Shown: positions 1 to 6,661 of the stretch, in pieces | Numbering within the stretch: the stretch's first letter is position 1 | Layout of the letters: each line of letters begins with the position of its first letter | Assembly: GCF_000012885.1 (NCBI RefSeq) | Contig: NC_007498.2 | Location: 930,001-994,000 of the forward strand | Origin: Syntrophotalea carbinolica DSM 2380 | GTDB taxonomy: Bacteria; Desulfobacterota; Desulfuromonadia; Desulfuromonadales; Syntrophotaleaceae | DNA length: 64,000 nt | Reading direction: 5' to 3' | Position numbers and translations under genes: made by a program | Notes under the pieces: model-generated | The model's database searches: none | What the model saw: only the letters and a program-made list of their open reading frames with translations | What the model was told of the DNA's origin: nothing

Positions 1-1191
1 CTCGTCCCGACCGACTCTTTTTGCGTAGAGGGGATTCTTCACCGTCCAATCGCAAAGGGCATCGAATGCAGATGTTTGATAAAATGAAGTCTCTTTTTCG
101 GGAAAACGGCCCCTGGGTATTCCGAATTCAGCGGTGAGTGTATTGATGTCACTTTCATTGAACCCCTTCAGGTAAATTGACGTTTGCCAACTATCGCCGT
201 ATTTTGCAATGTAATAACCCTTCGGTGTCTCGTTATCCTCATTCTCAAGGTAAATGATGGAACATACCCCTATTTCAATCGAGCCATCCTCCCCGAGAAT
301 ATAAGGTCCAGCACTGCCAAGAACACCATGAAAAACAAGGCCTGCAATAGTTGTAGAATAGAAATAGTTTGAAACGGCCATGTATGTAGGGTCGTCGCAG
401 TTCAATTTCCAGATGGAATTTTCCAAATTTGTAACGAGCTTCTTATTGCCCCATCGCCCACGCAGAGCCATATATGCATTTATCACCCTGCAATAGCGCA
501 CGAAGAATCGGTCGAAACCCTTTTGCAAGACCTTTAACATCGTTTGATCAGTCTGAATGTTTAGGCCGTGGTCTACTGTGTCGCTGACGCCGCTTGTGTT
601 GAGCGTAAGCATGTATTGTTTCTCTTGCAGGGTTTCGAAGCGGGTTATTTGTGGTTCAGCGTCGTTACAAATTTTATTTCCAGATATGAGTTTTGCCACA
701 ACAGAGAATGCTTCTTTTGGAAAGATGAAGTTGAGTTTAACATTGGTCCAATCACACCCAAATCTCAGTGATGTCATAGAGGCATCAAGAAAAGGCTCAC
801 AATAGGTTCCTCCGTGTGGCTGAATAGGCTCAATGCGCATTGATATTCTTTTTCGATTCGGCTGTAGATCCGTAGCTTCACAGTTCTCTATTTTGGCCGG
901 ATCCAAAATAACGTTCATCTTGTGCTTGGCAGCAATACTGGCGATCAACGGGAGGATTGTTTTTTTTATGTAATTCTCGGCCTTATCCCCGTGCTCTCTA
1001 GTTGATGCTGCTTGTTGCAGTTTGGCGAGGTAAGAATTCCAATCTCTCTCATTCTCCAGCCTTGAAATAATGTTCAGACACTCGCCAAGACTTATTTCTG
1101 GCAATCGGGGTTTGAGAAATGATTTGAGGCGCTTGGCTTTTTTCTTAGCTTGAACTATGGGGAGAGAGTTTGACATTGAAGCGATGGACAT
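1..1191 (-). CDS. Partial hypothetical protein with N-terminal glyoxalase-related-type helical motif
   Basis: An open frame runs 397 codons from 1191 off the left edge with no stop, so only the N-terminal part is seen. The ATG at 1191 follows TGGAGGT at good spacing; a second ATG at 1176 lacks a site. Residues about 15-60 form a helical segment ending in LENERDWNSYLAKL, which resembles the short domain at the start of proteins labelled glyoxalase-related (pattern L..I....DW..L...L). The rest is soluble with no catalytic motif I recognise. The same motif recurs in the small gene at 6243-6461. Codon use and AT content fit the surrounding accessory region. That the frame is coding is fairly sure; its function is unknown. 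Confidence 0.7.
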   Translation of the reverse strand, partial: MSIASMSNSLPIVQAKKKAKRLKSFLKPRLPEISLGECLNIISRLENERDWNSYLAKLQQAASTREHGDKAENYIKKTILPLIASIAAKHKMNVILDPAKIENCEATDLQPNRKRISMRIEPIQPHGGTYCEPFLDASMTSLRFGCDWTNVKLNFIFPKEAFSVVAKLISGNKICNDAEPQITRFETLQEKQYMLTLNTSGVSDTVDHGLNIQTDQTMLKVLQKGFDRFFVRYCRVINAYMALRGRWGNKKLVTNLENSIWKLNCDDPTYMAVSNYFYSTTIAGLVFHGVLGSAGPYILGEDGSIEIGVCSIIYLENEDNETPKGYYIAKYGDSWQTSIYLKGFNESDINTLTAEFGIPRGRFPEKETSFYQTSAFDALCDWTVKNPLYAKRVGRDE

Positions 1192-1584
1192 AACTATACC
1201 TCCAAAAAGTATGGATAGTTGCCGCCCGGCGTTTCGTGTGCTCGCGTTGACGAACCGAACAGCCCTTTTGGAAGTTTGCTGTCGACCGATTCGGATGAGG
1301 AAAAACTTGATGTGCTTGCGGTTGCGAAGAGCTTCACCATGGCATTAAAGCCTGCGAGCGGTCAGGACTCCGCAAAGCCCTTGTCTTTAGTAAAGGAGAT
1401 AATTTAACGAAAGTCAATACATATATTCTGGTCATCGACGTATCTCACAACTGTCGCAGAGTTAAGCAAGCAAGACGTTTTATCGAATGCCTCTGATCAC
1501 CAGACCGGGGTTTTCTTTTCGTTGTGCATCACAAATTGATACTGCGTTTTTAATAGGCAGAACGTTAGGGGGAAGGATTGTGTC
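1192..1584. other. Intergenic stretch with possible gene remnant
   Basis: No intact gene is seen. An open frame on + from about 1219 to 1407 has plausible codon use toward its end (segment DEEKLDVLAVAKSF) but no convincing start, so it may be the 3' remnant of a lost gene. The RBS of the leftward gene lies at about 1199-1204. Confidence 0.3.
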
Positions 1585-2027
1585 ATGGCCTGCCCAGATT
1601 GTCGGGCGAATGTTCGCGGAAACTTTTGCTCCCATTGCGGGCGACACTGCCTTATGTGGTGGGGCGATTTCCCTTATGGTTTACGGTTTCCTAAGGTGAT
1701 CAGTATCTAAGATCGGAACACTTTCCGGGTAAACCTTCAGGGTTACCCGCCCGTCGTTGGTGAACGGATTGGAATCCAGATTAACGGCATCGATACACCT
1801 GAAATGAGAGATAATCGGCCCACAGTGAAGGCTTTGGCCAGGCGGGCGAAACAGTACACGGTTCAGCGATCACGTGTAGGCCAGCGGATTGTTTTACGGA
1901 ACATGCAGCGAGGGAAATATTTCCGGATCGTAGCCGATGTGTTTGTGGATGAAAGCAGCCTAGGCAGAAGTTGATCGATCGGGGATTGGCGAAATCGTAT
2001 GACGGTGGGAAAAAGCCGAAGTGGTAA
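1585..2027 (+). pseudogene. Decayed staphylococcal-nuclease-like (thermonuclease) gene
   Basis: One reading frame starts at ATG 1585 after AGGGGGAAGG and runs CPDC...CSHC...RFPKVISI, then a TAA at 1708-1710. The same frame continues with TFRVNLQGYPPVVGERIG and INGIDTPEMRD, typical SNase-fold segments (the IDTPE motif with catalytic-loop Asp). In relatives the interrupted stretch reads YDGDTFRV, so a Tyr codon seems to have become TAA. Near 1970 a one-base shift moves the end, KLIDRGLAKSYDGGKKPKW, into another frame, ending at TAA 2025-2027. Two lesions make this a pseudogene of a secreted or periplasmic nuclease often carried on mobile elements. The Cys-rich N-terminus could itself be a frameshifted leader. 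Confidence 0.75.
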
Positions 2028-2039
2028 TGGGAATCACTG

Positions 2040-2069
2040 GCCCGAGGCGTGACGCTTCGGGCTTTTTTC
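2040..2069 (+). terminator. Rho-independent terminator after the nuclease pseudogene
   Basis: GCCCGAGGCG pairs with CGCTTCGGGC around a 3-base loop (one G-T pair), followed by seven T. Confidence 0.85.
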
Positions 2070-2104
2070 TGATAAGGACAAATAGTTGGTTTTTGATTTT
2101 TTTA

Positions 2105-2132
2105 TTGATTGTGATATCGTATGTGATATCAT
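2105..2132 (+). promoter_or_regulatory. Promoter and operator of the hicA-hicB-secB operon
   Basis: TTGATT at 2105-2110 and TATCAT at 2127-2132 are 16 bases apart and make a sigma-70-like promoter. Two copies of GTGATATC (2111-2118 and 2123-2130) lie inside it; GATATC is self-complementary, so they also form an inverted repeat. Position suggests autorepression by HicB through its C-terminal DNA-binding domain (inference). Confidence 0.6.
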
Positions 2133-2156
2133 GCAAGTCCCACATAGGAGCTCTGC

Positions 2157-2417
2157 ATGACAGAAAAACGACTTTTAAAATTAGTCGAAACGGTTCTGAG
2201 CAATCCCAAAAATGTTAGGTTCGAAGAACTGAAACGCCTTTTAGAGGGATTCGGGTTTACATGCTGCCAGCCGCGCGGCGGCAGCAGCCATTACACCTTT
2301 AGAAAGCAGGGCTCCTATCCAATTACGGTTCCAAAGAAAAGACCCGTCAACCAGGCATATGTGAAAAGCGTCATCAAACAACTGAACCTGGAGGAGTGGT
2401 ACGATGAAAACTGTTGA
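2157..2417 (+). CDS. hicA: HicA-family mRNA interferase toxin
   Basis: This 86-residue protein has the HicA double-stranded-RNA-binding-like fold signature: GSSHYTFRKQG at about 41-51 with the family's catalytic His, and an alpha helix before it (FEELKRLLEGFGF). HicA toxins cleave mRNA and tmRNA and stop growth when free of HicB. ATG 2157 follows TAGGAG at 7 bases. The gene overlaps hicB by 14 bases, so the two are translationally coupled, toxin first as usual for this family. It is slightly longer than the typical 60-80 residues because of an N-terminal extension. The call is secure from sequence and context. Confidence 0.9.
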   Translation: MTEKRLLKLVETVLSNPKNVRFEELKRLLEGFGFTCCQPRGGSSHYTFRKQGSYPITVPKKRPVNQAYVKSVIKQLNLEEWYDENC

Positions 2418-2886
2418 AGAATACATGAGCCTTCCATATGCAACTACAATTATCCCCGATGATGGTAGCTATTTTGTTAAAGTCAACGAGTTCGAAGGCT
2501 GCATTTCTGTTGGTGAGACTAAAGCCGAAGCCTTGGAGATGATTGAAGATGCTATGCGTGAATGGTTAGCCACAGCCATTGAAGATGGCTTGGATATCCC
2601 TTTACCTGAAGCTTTGAGAGAGACGAGTTATAGCGGAAAATTTCCGTTACGTATGCCCAAGTCTATGCATGGCAAGCTTGCCATGGCGGCTGAGAGGGAA
2701 GGTGTAAGCTTAAATCAACACATTGTAGCTCTGTTAGCTGAGAGACAGGCGATTTGGCAGGTTGGGATATTGGTGCAAGATCTGTGTTTGACACCTGAGC
2801 CTGTGCCTGAAGTAAAATTTTCTGTTACGAAACCAAGCCCAACAGTTGTGCCTTTTTCGTGTTATCGCCGTGCTGTGGGAATGTGA
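2404..2886 (+). CDS. hicB: HicB-family antitoxin with long C-terminal tail
   Basis: Residues 1-70 form the partly degraded RNase H-like HicB fold (PYATTIIPDDGSYFVKVNEF, GCISVGETKAEALEMIEDA), which binds and blocks HicA. Residues about 80-115 (FPLRMPKSMHGKLAMAAERE, then GVSLNQHIVALLAER) are a ribbon-helix-helix DNA-binding domain. A tail of about 45 residues follows, beyond the normal end of the family; it is Pro- and Val-rich and rather hydrophobic (VPEVKFSVTKPSPTVVPFS). Because the next gene encodes a SecB-like chaperone, this tail is a candidate chaperone-addiction (ChAD) segment. ATG 2404 follows AGGAG at 7 bases. Confidence 0.88.
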   Translation: MKTVEEYMSLPYATTIIPDDGSYFVKVNEFEGCISVGETKAEALEMIEDAMREWLATAIEDGLDIPLPEALRETSYSGKFPLRMPKSMHGKLAMAAEREGVSLNQHIVALLAERQAIWQVGILVQDLCLTPEPVPEVKFSVTKPSPTVVPFSCYRRAVGM

Positions 2887-2887
2887 T

Positions 2888-3316
2888 ATGGACAAGAAAT
2901 ACTCTGAATTTATTGGAAGCATTGAGCTTGTTGATATTTATCTGTCTTCAACTCAATACAAAAGGCTAGCCTTCCCGGATCCAAAAATTTATCCAAAGTT
3001 TACAGCCAATTTTGGCCTGGGAAAAGTTGCCTCAAAACTTAAAAATGAGTTTCTCGAAATTAATCAAGAGATTAATTTCTCTGTGGAGGAAGTTTCTGAA
3101 GACGAAAAAAAGACTAGGAAGGTTTTTGATTTAAAAGCAAAATATCTTCTTCTCTATCATACAGAAATGAAAGCCGATGAAGATTTACTTGAAATGTTTC
3201 AAAAAAGAAACGTTCCTATGAATCTGCATCCCTTTGCTAGAGAGTTGATTCAAAGCTCAATGGCAAAAACAGGACTTCCTCCTTTCACCTTGCCTGTCTT
3301 AAAAATCAAGAAATAG
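2888..3316 (+). CDS. SecB-like chaperone of a toxin-antitoxin-chaperone operon
   Basis: This 142-residue protein has the SecB architecture: an N-terminal strand (SEFIGSIELVDIYLSSTQY), central strands (KYLLLYHTEMKADEDLLEMF) and the characteristic ending NLHPFARELIQSSMAKTGLP followed by PFTLPVL, matching the YPYARE...G.P...LPP block of SecB. It starts at ATG 2888, one base after the hicB stop, with little RBS, so it is probably translated by coupling. General export SecB is normally linked to grpE, secA or gpsA-type genes; here it is the third gene of a TA operon. Solitary SecB chaperones of HigBA and HicAB systems (TAC systems) protect the antitoxin. I infer that role here. Confidence 0.85.
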   Translation: MDKKYSEFIGSIELVDIYLSSTQYKRLAFPDPKIYPKFTANFGLGKVASKLKNEFLEINQEINFSVEEVSEDEKKTRKVFDLKAKYLLLYHTEMKADEDLLEMFQKRNVPMNLHPFARELIQSSMAKTGLPPFTLPVLKIKK

Positions 3317-3327
3317 CTACGAAGCTT

Positions 3328-3366
3328 GATCGGGTATGAACAATTTTCATACCCGATTTTTATTTT
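3328..3366 (+). terminator. Terminator of the hicAB-secB operon
   Basis: ATCGGGTATG pairs perfectly with CATACCCGAT around a 9-base loop, followed by a T-rich run. Confidence 0.9.
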
Positions 3367-3388
3367 TCCATTCTCAAACATCCCTATC

Positions 3389-3538
3389 TATGCTGGTGAG
3401 TTCCGTAAGCTAAAGAAGATTGAGCAGGAACGGGCAAGGATGAGGCGGGATGCGAATCTGAAACAGAACAATTCAACTGACCTGCGCAATTTACCAGAAC
3501 GGATGACCGGCAACACACGCGACACAGTGGCCGCCAAG
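3389..3538 (+). pseudogene. Fragment of a ParB-like element protein
   Basis: About 50 codons with no start read EFRKLKKIEQERARMRRDAN, LKQNNSTDLRNLPERM and GNTRDTVAAK. This matches the linker common in ParB-domain proteins of integrative elements (ERQ...LPE..GDTRDKVA..VG). The frame then continues without recognisable homology. It appears to be a remnant truncated by rearrangement close to the IS21 insertion. No function is expected. Confidence 0.4.
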
Positions 3539-3828
3539 CCGTGGACCAGTATCCCGGCCACCCCACCACAGCCCTACATCTCCCTTACAAGCAACGCACC
3601 ACGAAGTGCTACCCCCCCTCTCACATGCATGGCAGCAGAGCGCATGGCACAGGGCGAAAACATCGTCCTGTGGGCACTTACGGGTCCTTGGTAGGGCAGG
3701 TCACGGGGGTGACGCGAAGTGCCCGATCTTTCGCTAGATAGAGGTCTGAAAATTTGCTTGTCCCCGCAAGGGGTTGAAAATGGAATTTCGAAAATGTGAC
3801 TGGAAATGACAACCGAAAATTGACCACC

Positions 3829-3855
3829 TGTGATTACCGAATTTTGACCACCCCC
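3829..3855. repeat. Left terminal inverted repeat of the IS21 element
   Basis: 27 bases starting TGTGATTACC and ending GACCACCCCC; inverted copy at 6195-6221. Confidence 0.8.
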
Positions 3856-3884
3856 AGCGGGTGATAAACGGGCGGTTTTCAAAG

Positions 3885-4652
3885 CTACGTTGTTTTCTTT
3901 CTACCTCCTTTCAGGGATTGCTTGAGGCGGTAACTGTCCCAGGTGCATTCGATAATACGGGCACGGTGGGTGAGCCGATCCAAGAGCGCGGCGGTCATGT
4001 TGGGGCCGCCGAAGACCTGGGTCCAGTCGGCAAAACCGAGGTTGGTGGTGATGACCACCGACCCGCGCTCATGACGCTCGGCCAGAATCTGAAAGAGCAG
4101 TTCCGCCCCTTCCTTGGAAAAGGGCACGTACCCGAGTTCATCGAGGATGAGCAGGTCAAGCCGGGCGTATTTTCCGAGCAGGCGGCTCAAGTCCTTTTCG
4201 GTACGCGCTTCGATCAATTCGTTGGCCAGGGCGTAGCCGGTGACGAAGCGTACCCGTTTGCTCTGGCGGCAGGCTTCGATGCCCAGGGCGGTGGCCAGAT
4301 GGGTCTTGCCGGTGCCGCTTTTTCCCATCAGGATCACGTTGCGACGGTCCTTGAGGTAATCGCCTGCCGCCAGGTCCCGTACCAGGCGCTTGTCAAGCTG
4401 AGGGACGGCTTCGAAATCGAAGGTTTCCAAGGATTTGAGCAACGGAAACTTCGCCTCCTTGAGGCGGCGTTTCTCGCGGTTCTCGCAGCGGATGCGCAGC
4501 TCCAGCTCGGTCAGCTCCAGCAGAAACTGGCTGTAGTCGAGGCCGCCGTCTCGGGCCTGACGCAACTGCTGTTCAAAGTGACGGGCCATGTTGGTCAGGT
4601 TCAGGGCCTTGAGGTTGTGTTGCACCAGCAGCGCGTCGGCGGCTCGGCTCAT
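3885..4652 (-). CDS. istB: IstB, IS21 transposition helper ATPase
   Basis: This 255-residue AAA+ protein assists the IstA transposase by assembling on target DNA. Residues 1-95 are the helical IstB N-domain; Walker A is GKSGTGKTHLA (about 108-118) and Walker B is LDLLILDELGY (about 165-175), followed by the sensor region SVVITTNLGFADW. Length is typical. The start overlaps the istA end by 4 bases, the normal coupled order istA-istB on the minus strand. All ATPase motifs are intact, so only istA is damaged in this copy. Confidence 0.95.
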   Translation of the reverse strand: MSRAADALLVQHNLKALNLTNMARHFEQQLRQARDGGLDYSQFLLELTELELRIRCENREKRRLKEAKFPLLKSLETFDFEAVPQLDKRLVRDLAAGDYLKDRRNVILMGKSGTGKTHLATALGIEACRQSKRVRFVTGYALANELIEARTEKDLSRLLGKYARLDLLILDELGYVPFSKEGAELLFQILAERHERGSVVITTNLGFADWTQVFGGPNMTAALLDRLTHRARIIECTWDSYRLKQSLKGGRKKTT

Positions 4653-6143
4653 GATCCACCTCCCAGTCGGGCATAGACCGAGATGTCGGCCTCGGGCAGC
4701 CGGGCGTAGCGCTCCAGGGAAACAATCTGCGGCGTGGGCTGGTTGCGGTGCAGCAGATGCTGGACACCAGCGCTGGCGCTGATCTCAGCCTTAACGGCCG
4801 TGGCAATGGCCTGCTGGACCTGTTCGGCCGGGTGATGACGAAACAGCAGCACCTCGATGAACGCCTTGATGCCGCGGTTTTCGCCGTGACTCTGGCAAAA
4901 ACGCTCCAGAAGCTGGTGCATGGCCTGCGGCCAGCGCTTCTTCCAATCGCGGATCGGGCGGGCGCTGTGGAAAGCCTGCGGACGCTGCTGGAGCAGTTCC
5001 AGGTAGTGGTCGGGATCAAGCTGCCACTGGTTGTTGGCGAACAGACGCCGATGGCCGGCCACGCGCCGTCCCTGGGCGAAGATCTCCACCTGATCGACGT
5101 GGCAGATCACCCGCAGGGTGCGGCCGACCAGGGCGGTCGGCACGGAGTAACGGTTCTTGTCGACGATGACGGTGGCGTACTTGTCCGCCTTGGCCGACAG
5201 CAGCCGCGTGTTGACAAAGGGCACCTCGGGCAGGGCCAGCAGGCAGGAACGCTCTTCTTTAAAGAGCACCTTTACCGGCTTATCCCTGCCGCTGATGGTG
5301 TGCCGGCCGTAGGCAATGCATTGCTGCAGCAGACGCTCGTTGATCTCGTCAAGAGACTGTGCCTCGGGTATCGGCACCATGAAATTGCGCCGTGCAAAAC
5401 CGACCAGGCCCTCGACGCCGCCCTTTTCATGTCCGGCGTCCGAATTGCAGAAACGTGCCTCGAAATTGTAATAGGCCCGAAAGCGGGTGAAGGACTCCTG
5501 TTCCACCCTTGCCTTGCCCTGCAGCACCTTGCGTACCGCGCTGGTGAGGTTGTCAAAGATCAGCCGTGGGAAGACCCCGCCGAAAAAGGCGAAAGCGTGC
5601 ATCAGGCCATCGAAGAAGGCCTGTTGGCGTTCGCAGGGATACAGGCGGACAAACGGTTTACCCGAACCTTTCGAGCGCATGCAGAAAAACTTGGCCTTCA
5701 TCGCCTGACCCTGCAGGATGACCGTGGCCGTGCCCCAATCCACCTCGGCTTCCTGACCGAGTTCGGGTTTCAGCGGAATAAAGGCCCGCTGAGCATTGAT
5801 TCCCAGCCGCTCTTTGGCCTCGCGCACTGTATTTGCGCACGTTGGAGGCACTGCCGGTAAAGCCGCGCTCGGCCACCAACCGGTCGAAGACGCGCTGGGC
5901 GGTATGGCGTTGTTTGCGAGGTCGGTCCTTGTCTTCGCTCAACCAGTCGTCGATGGTCTTCATGAATGGGCCGAGTACTGGATAGGGCTGCTGCTGGCGC
6001 GGCGAATAGCCGCTGTGGGATTCGCTGAGCGCCTTGCGTATGGTGTTGCGCGAGTGGCCGGTAATGCGGGCGATCTCGCTGATGGTTTGGCCGTAGACCC
6101 GATGGGCCGTGCGAACGTGTTCGTATTGATCCATCCTGAGCAT
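4649..6143 (-). pseudogene. istA: IstA transposase of IS21, frameshifted
   Basis: The N-terminus starts at ATG 6143 (MLRMDQYEHVRTAHRVYG) and carries the HTH segment ISEIARITGHSRNTIRKAL. It stays open to GSASNVRKY near 5830. The continuing transposase (VREAKERLGINAQRAF, then the DDE core EVDWGTATV, IFDNLTSAV and HEKGGVEG) is in another frame down to 4649. An extra T at about 5828 on the plus strand would explain the shift: removing it restores one ORF of about 497 residues, normal for IstA. The site lacks the A-rich slippery pattern of programmed frameshifting, so I read it as inactivation. A sequencing indel is the main alternative. Confidence 0.85.
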
Positions 6144-6194
6144 CCTCTCTCCTTCGATTGTCGTGGTGAAAAACCATAGTACCGAAGGAATGCC

Positions 6195-6221
6195 GGGGGT
6201 GGTCATTTTTGGGTAATCACA
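6195..6221. repeat. Right terminal inverted repeat of the IS21 element
   Basis: 27 bases starting GGGGGTGGTC and ending GGTAATCACA; pairs with 3829-3855. Confidence 0.8.
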
Positions 6222-6242
6222 AGGCCCTTAAACTGGTCAAAT

Positions 6243-6461
6243 TTAGATTATCAAAACCATGCCGAGATTTTGAAGTCCAAAACGGTAGGCGGGCGACTCC
6301 AAGTGCGACTTGAGCGCTCGCCAAGTCTTAAAGCCTGACTCTTTGGCGATTAACTCAAGAGCGTTAGCAAGTTTTGCATTGGGGATGACTGATTGTAGGA
6401 GGGGAAGCGTGAGTTTTTTCGCGTGAGCTTTCGCATGCTCAACGGAATCAAAAGACTTCAT
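6243..6461 (-). CDS. Small protein with glyoxalase-related-type helical motif
   Basis: 72 residues from ATG 6461 (an in-frame TTG at 6464 is directly before it), with AGGGAG upstream. The core NALELIAKESGFKTWRALKS matches the short helical domain in proteins annotated glyoxalase-related, the same pattern as in the partial gene at the left edge. The tail LGMVLII and the stop lie right beside the IS21 end, so insertion may have truncated a longer gene and replaced its C-terminus. Function is unknown; relatives often sit on plasmids and integrative elements. Confidence 0.6.
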   Translation of the reverse strand: MKSFDSVEHAKAHAKKLTLPLLQSVIPNAKLANALELIAKESGFKTWRALKSHLESPAYRFGLQNLGMVLII

Positions 6462-6661
6462 CAAGAGAATCTCCCTAATAAATCGAATCTGTCCTTTACC
6501 AAAGAATGTCAGTTGCCCGCGTTACTGACCCGGTGACAGATGCTATGAGGGGTCTCTTTGGTGGTTGTGAGTAATGGTCGCTTTACCTTTCCGACAAGCT
6601 GTCGGTGCGGACGGGTGGCGCGACAGGCCATAGTGCCCCATAGGGTCGCTTGCGCAGTTGT

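Larger units (their letters stand above)
3829..6221. mobile_element. IS21-family insertion sequence
   Basis: The 2.39-kb element carries istA and istB on the minus strand. The left end TGTGATTACCGAATTTTGAC (3829, continuing to 3855) is an inverted copy of the right end (6195-6221); 23 of 27 positions agree and both reach the terminal TG/CA expected for IS21. Outside the left end is a further partial repeat (AAAATTGACCACC, about 3816-3828), as IS21 ends often hold several transposase sites, so the true tips could lie slightly further out. I see no target duplication. istA is frameshifted, so the copy is probably not autonomous. Confidence 0.85.

Noticed and set aside
3861-5860. Long open frames on the plus strand (271 and 370 codons) opposite istB and istA
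   Set aside because: Antisense to well-matched IS21 genes; they arise from codon bias and have no RBS or homology.
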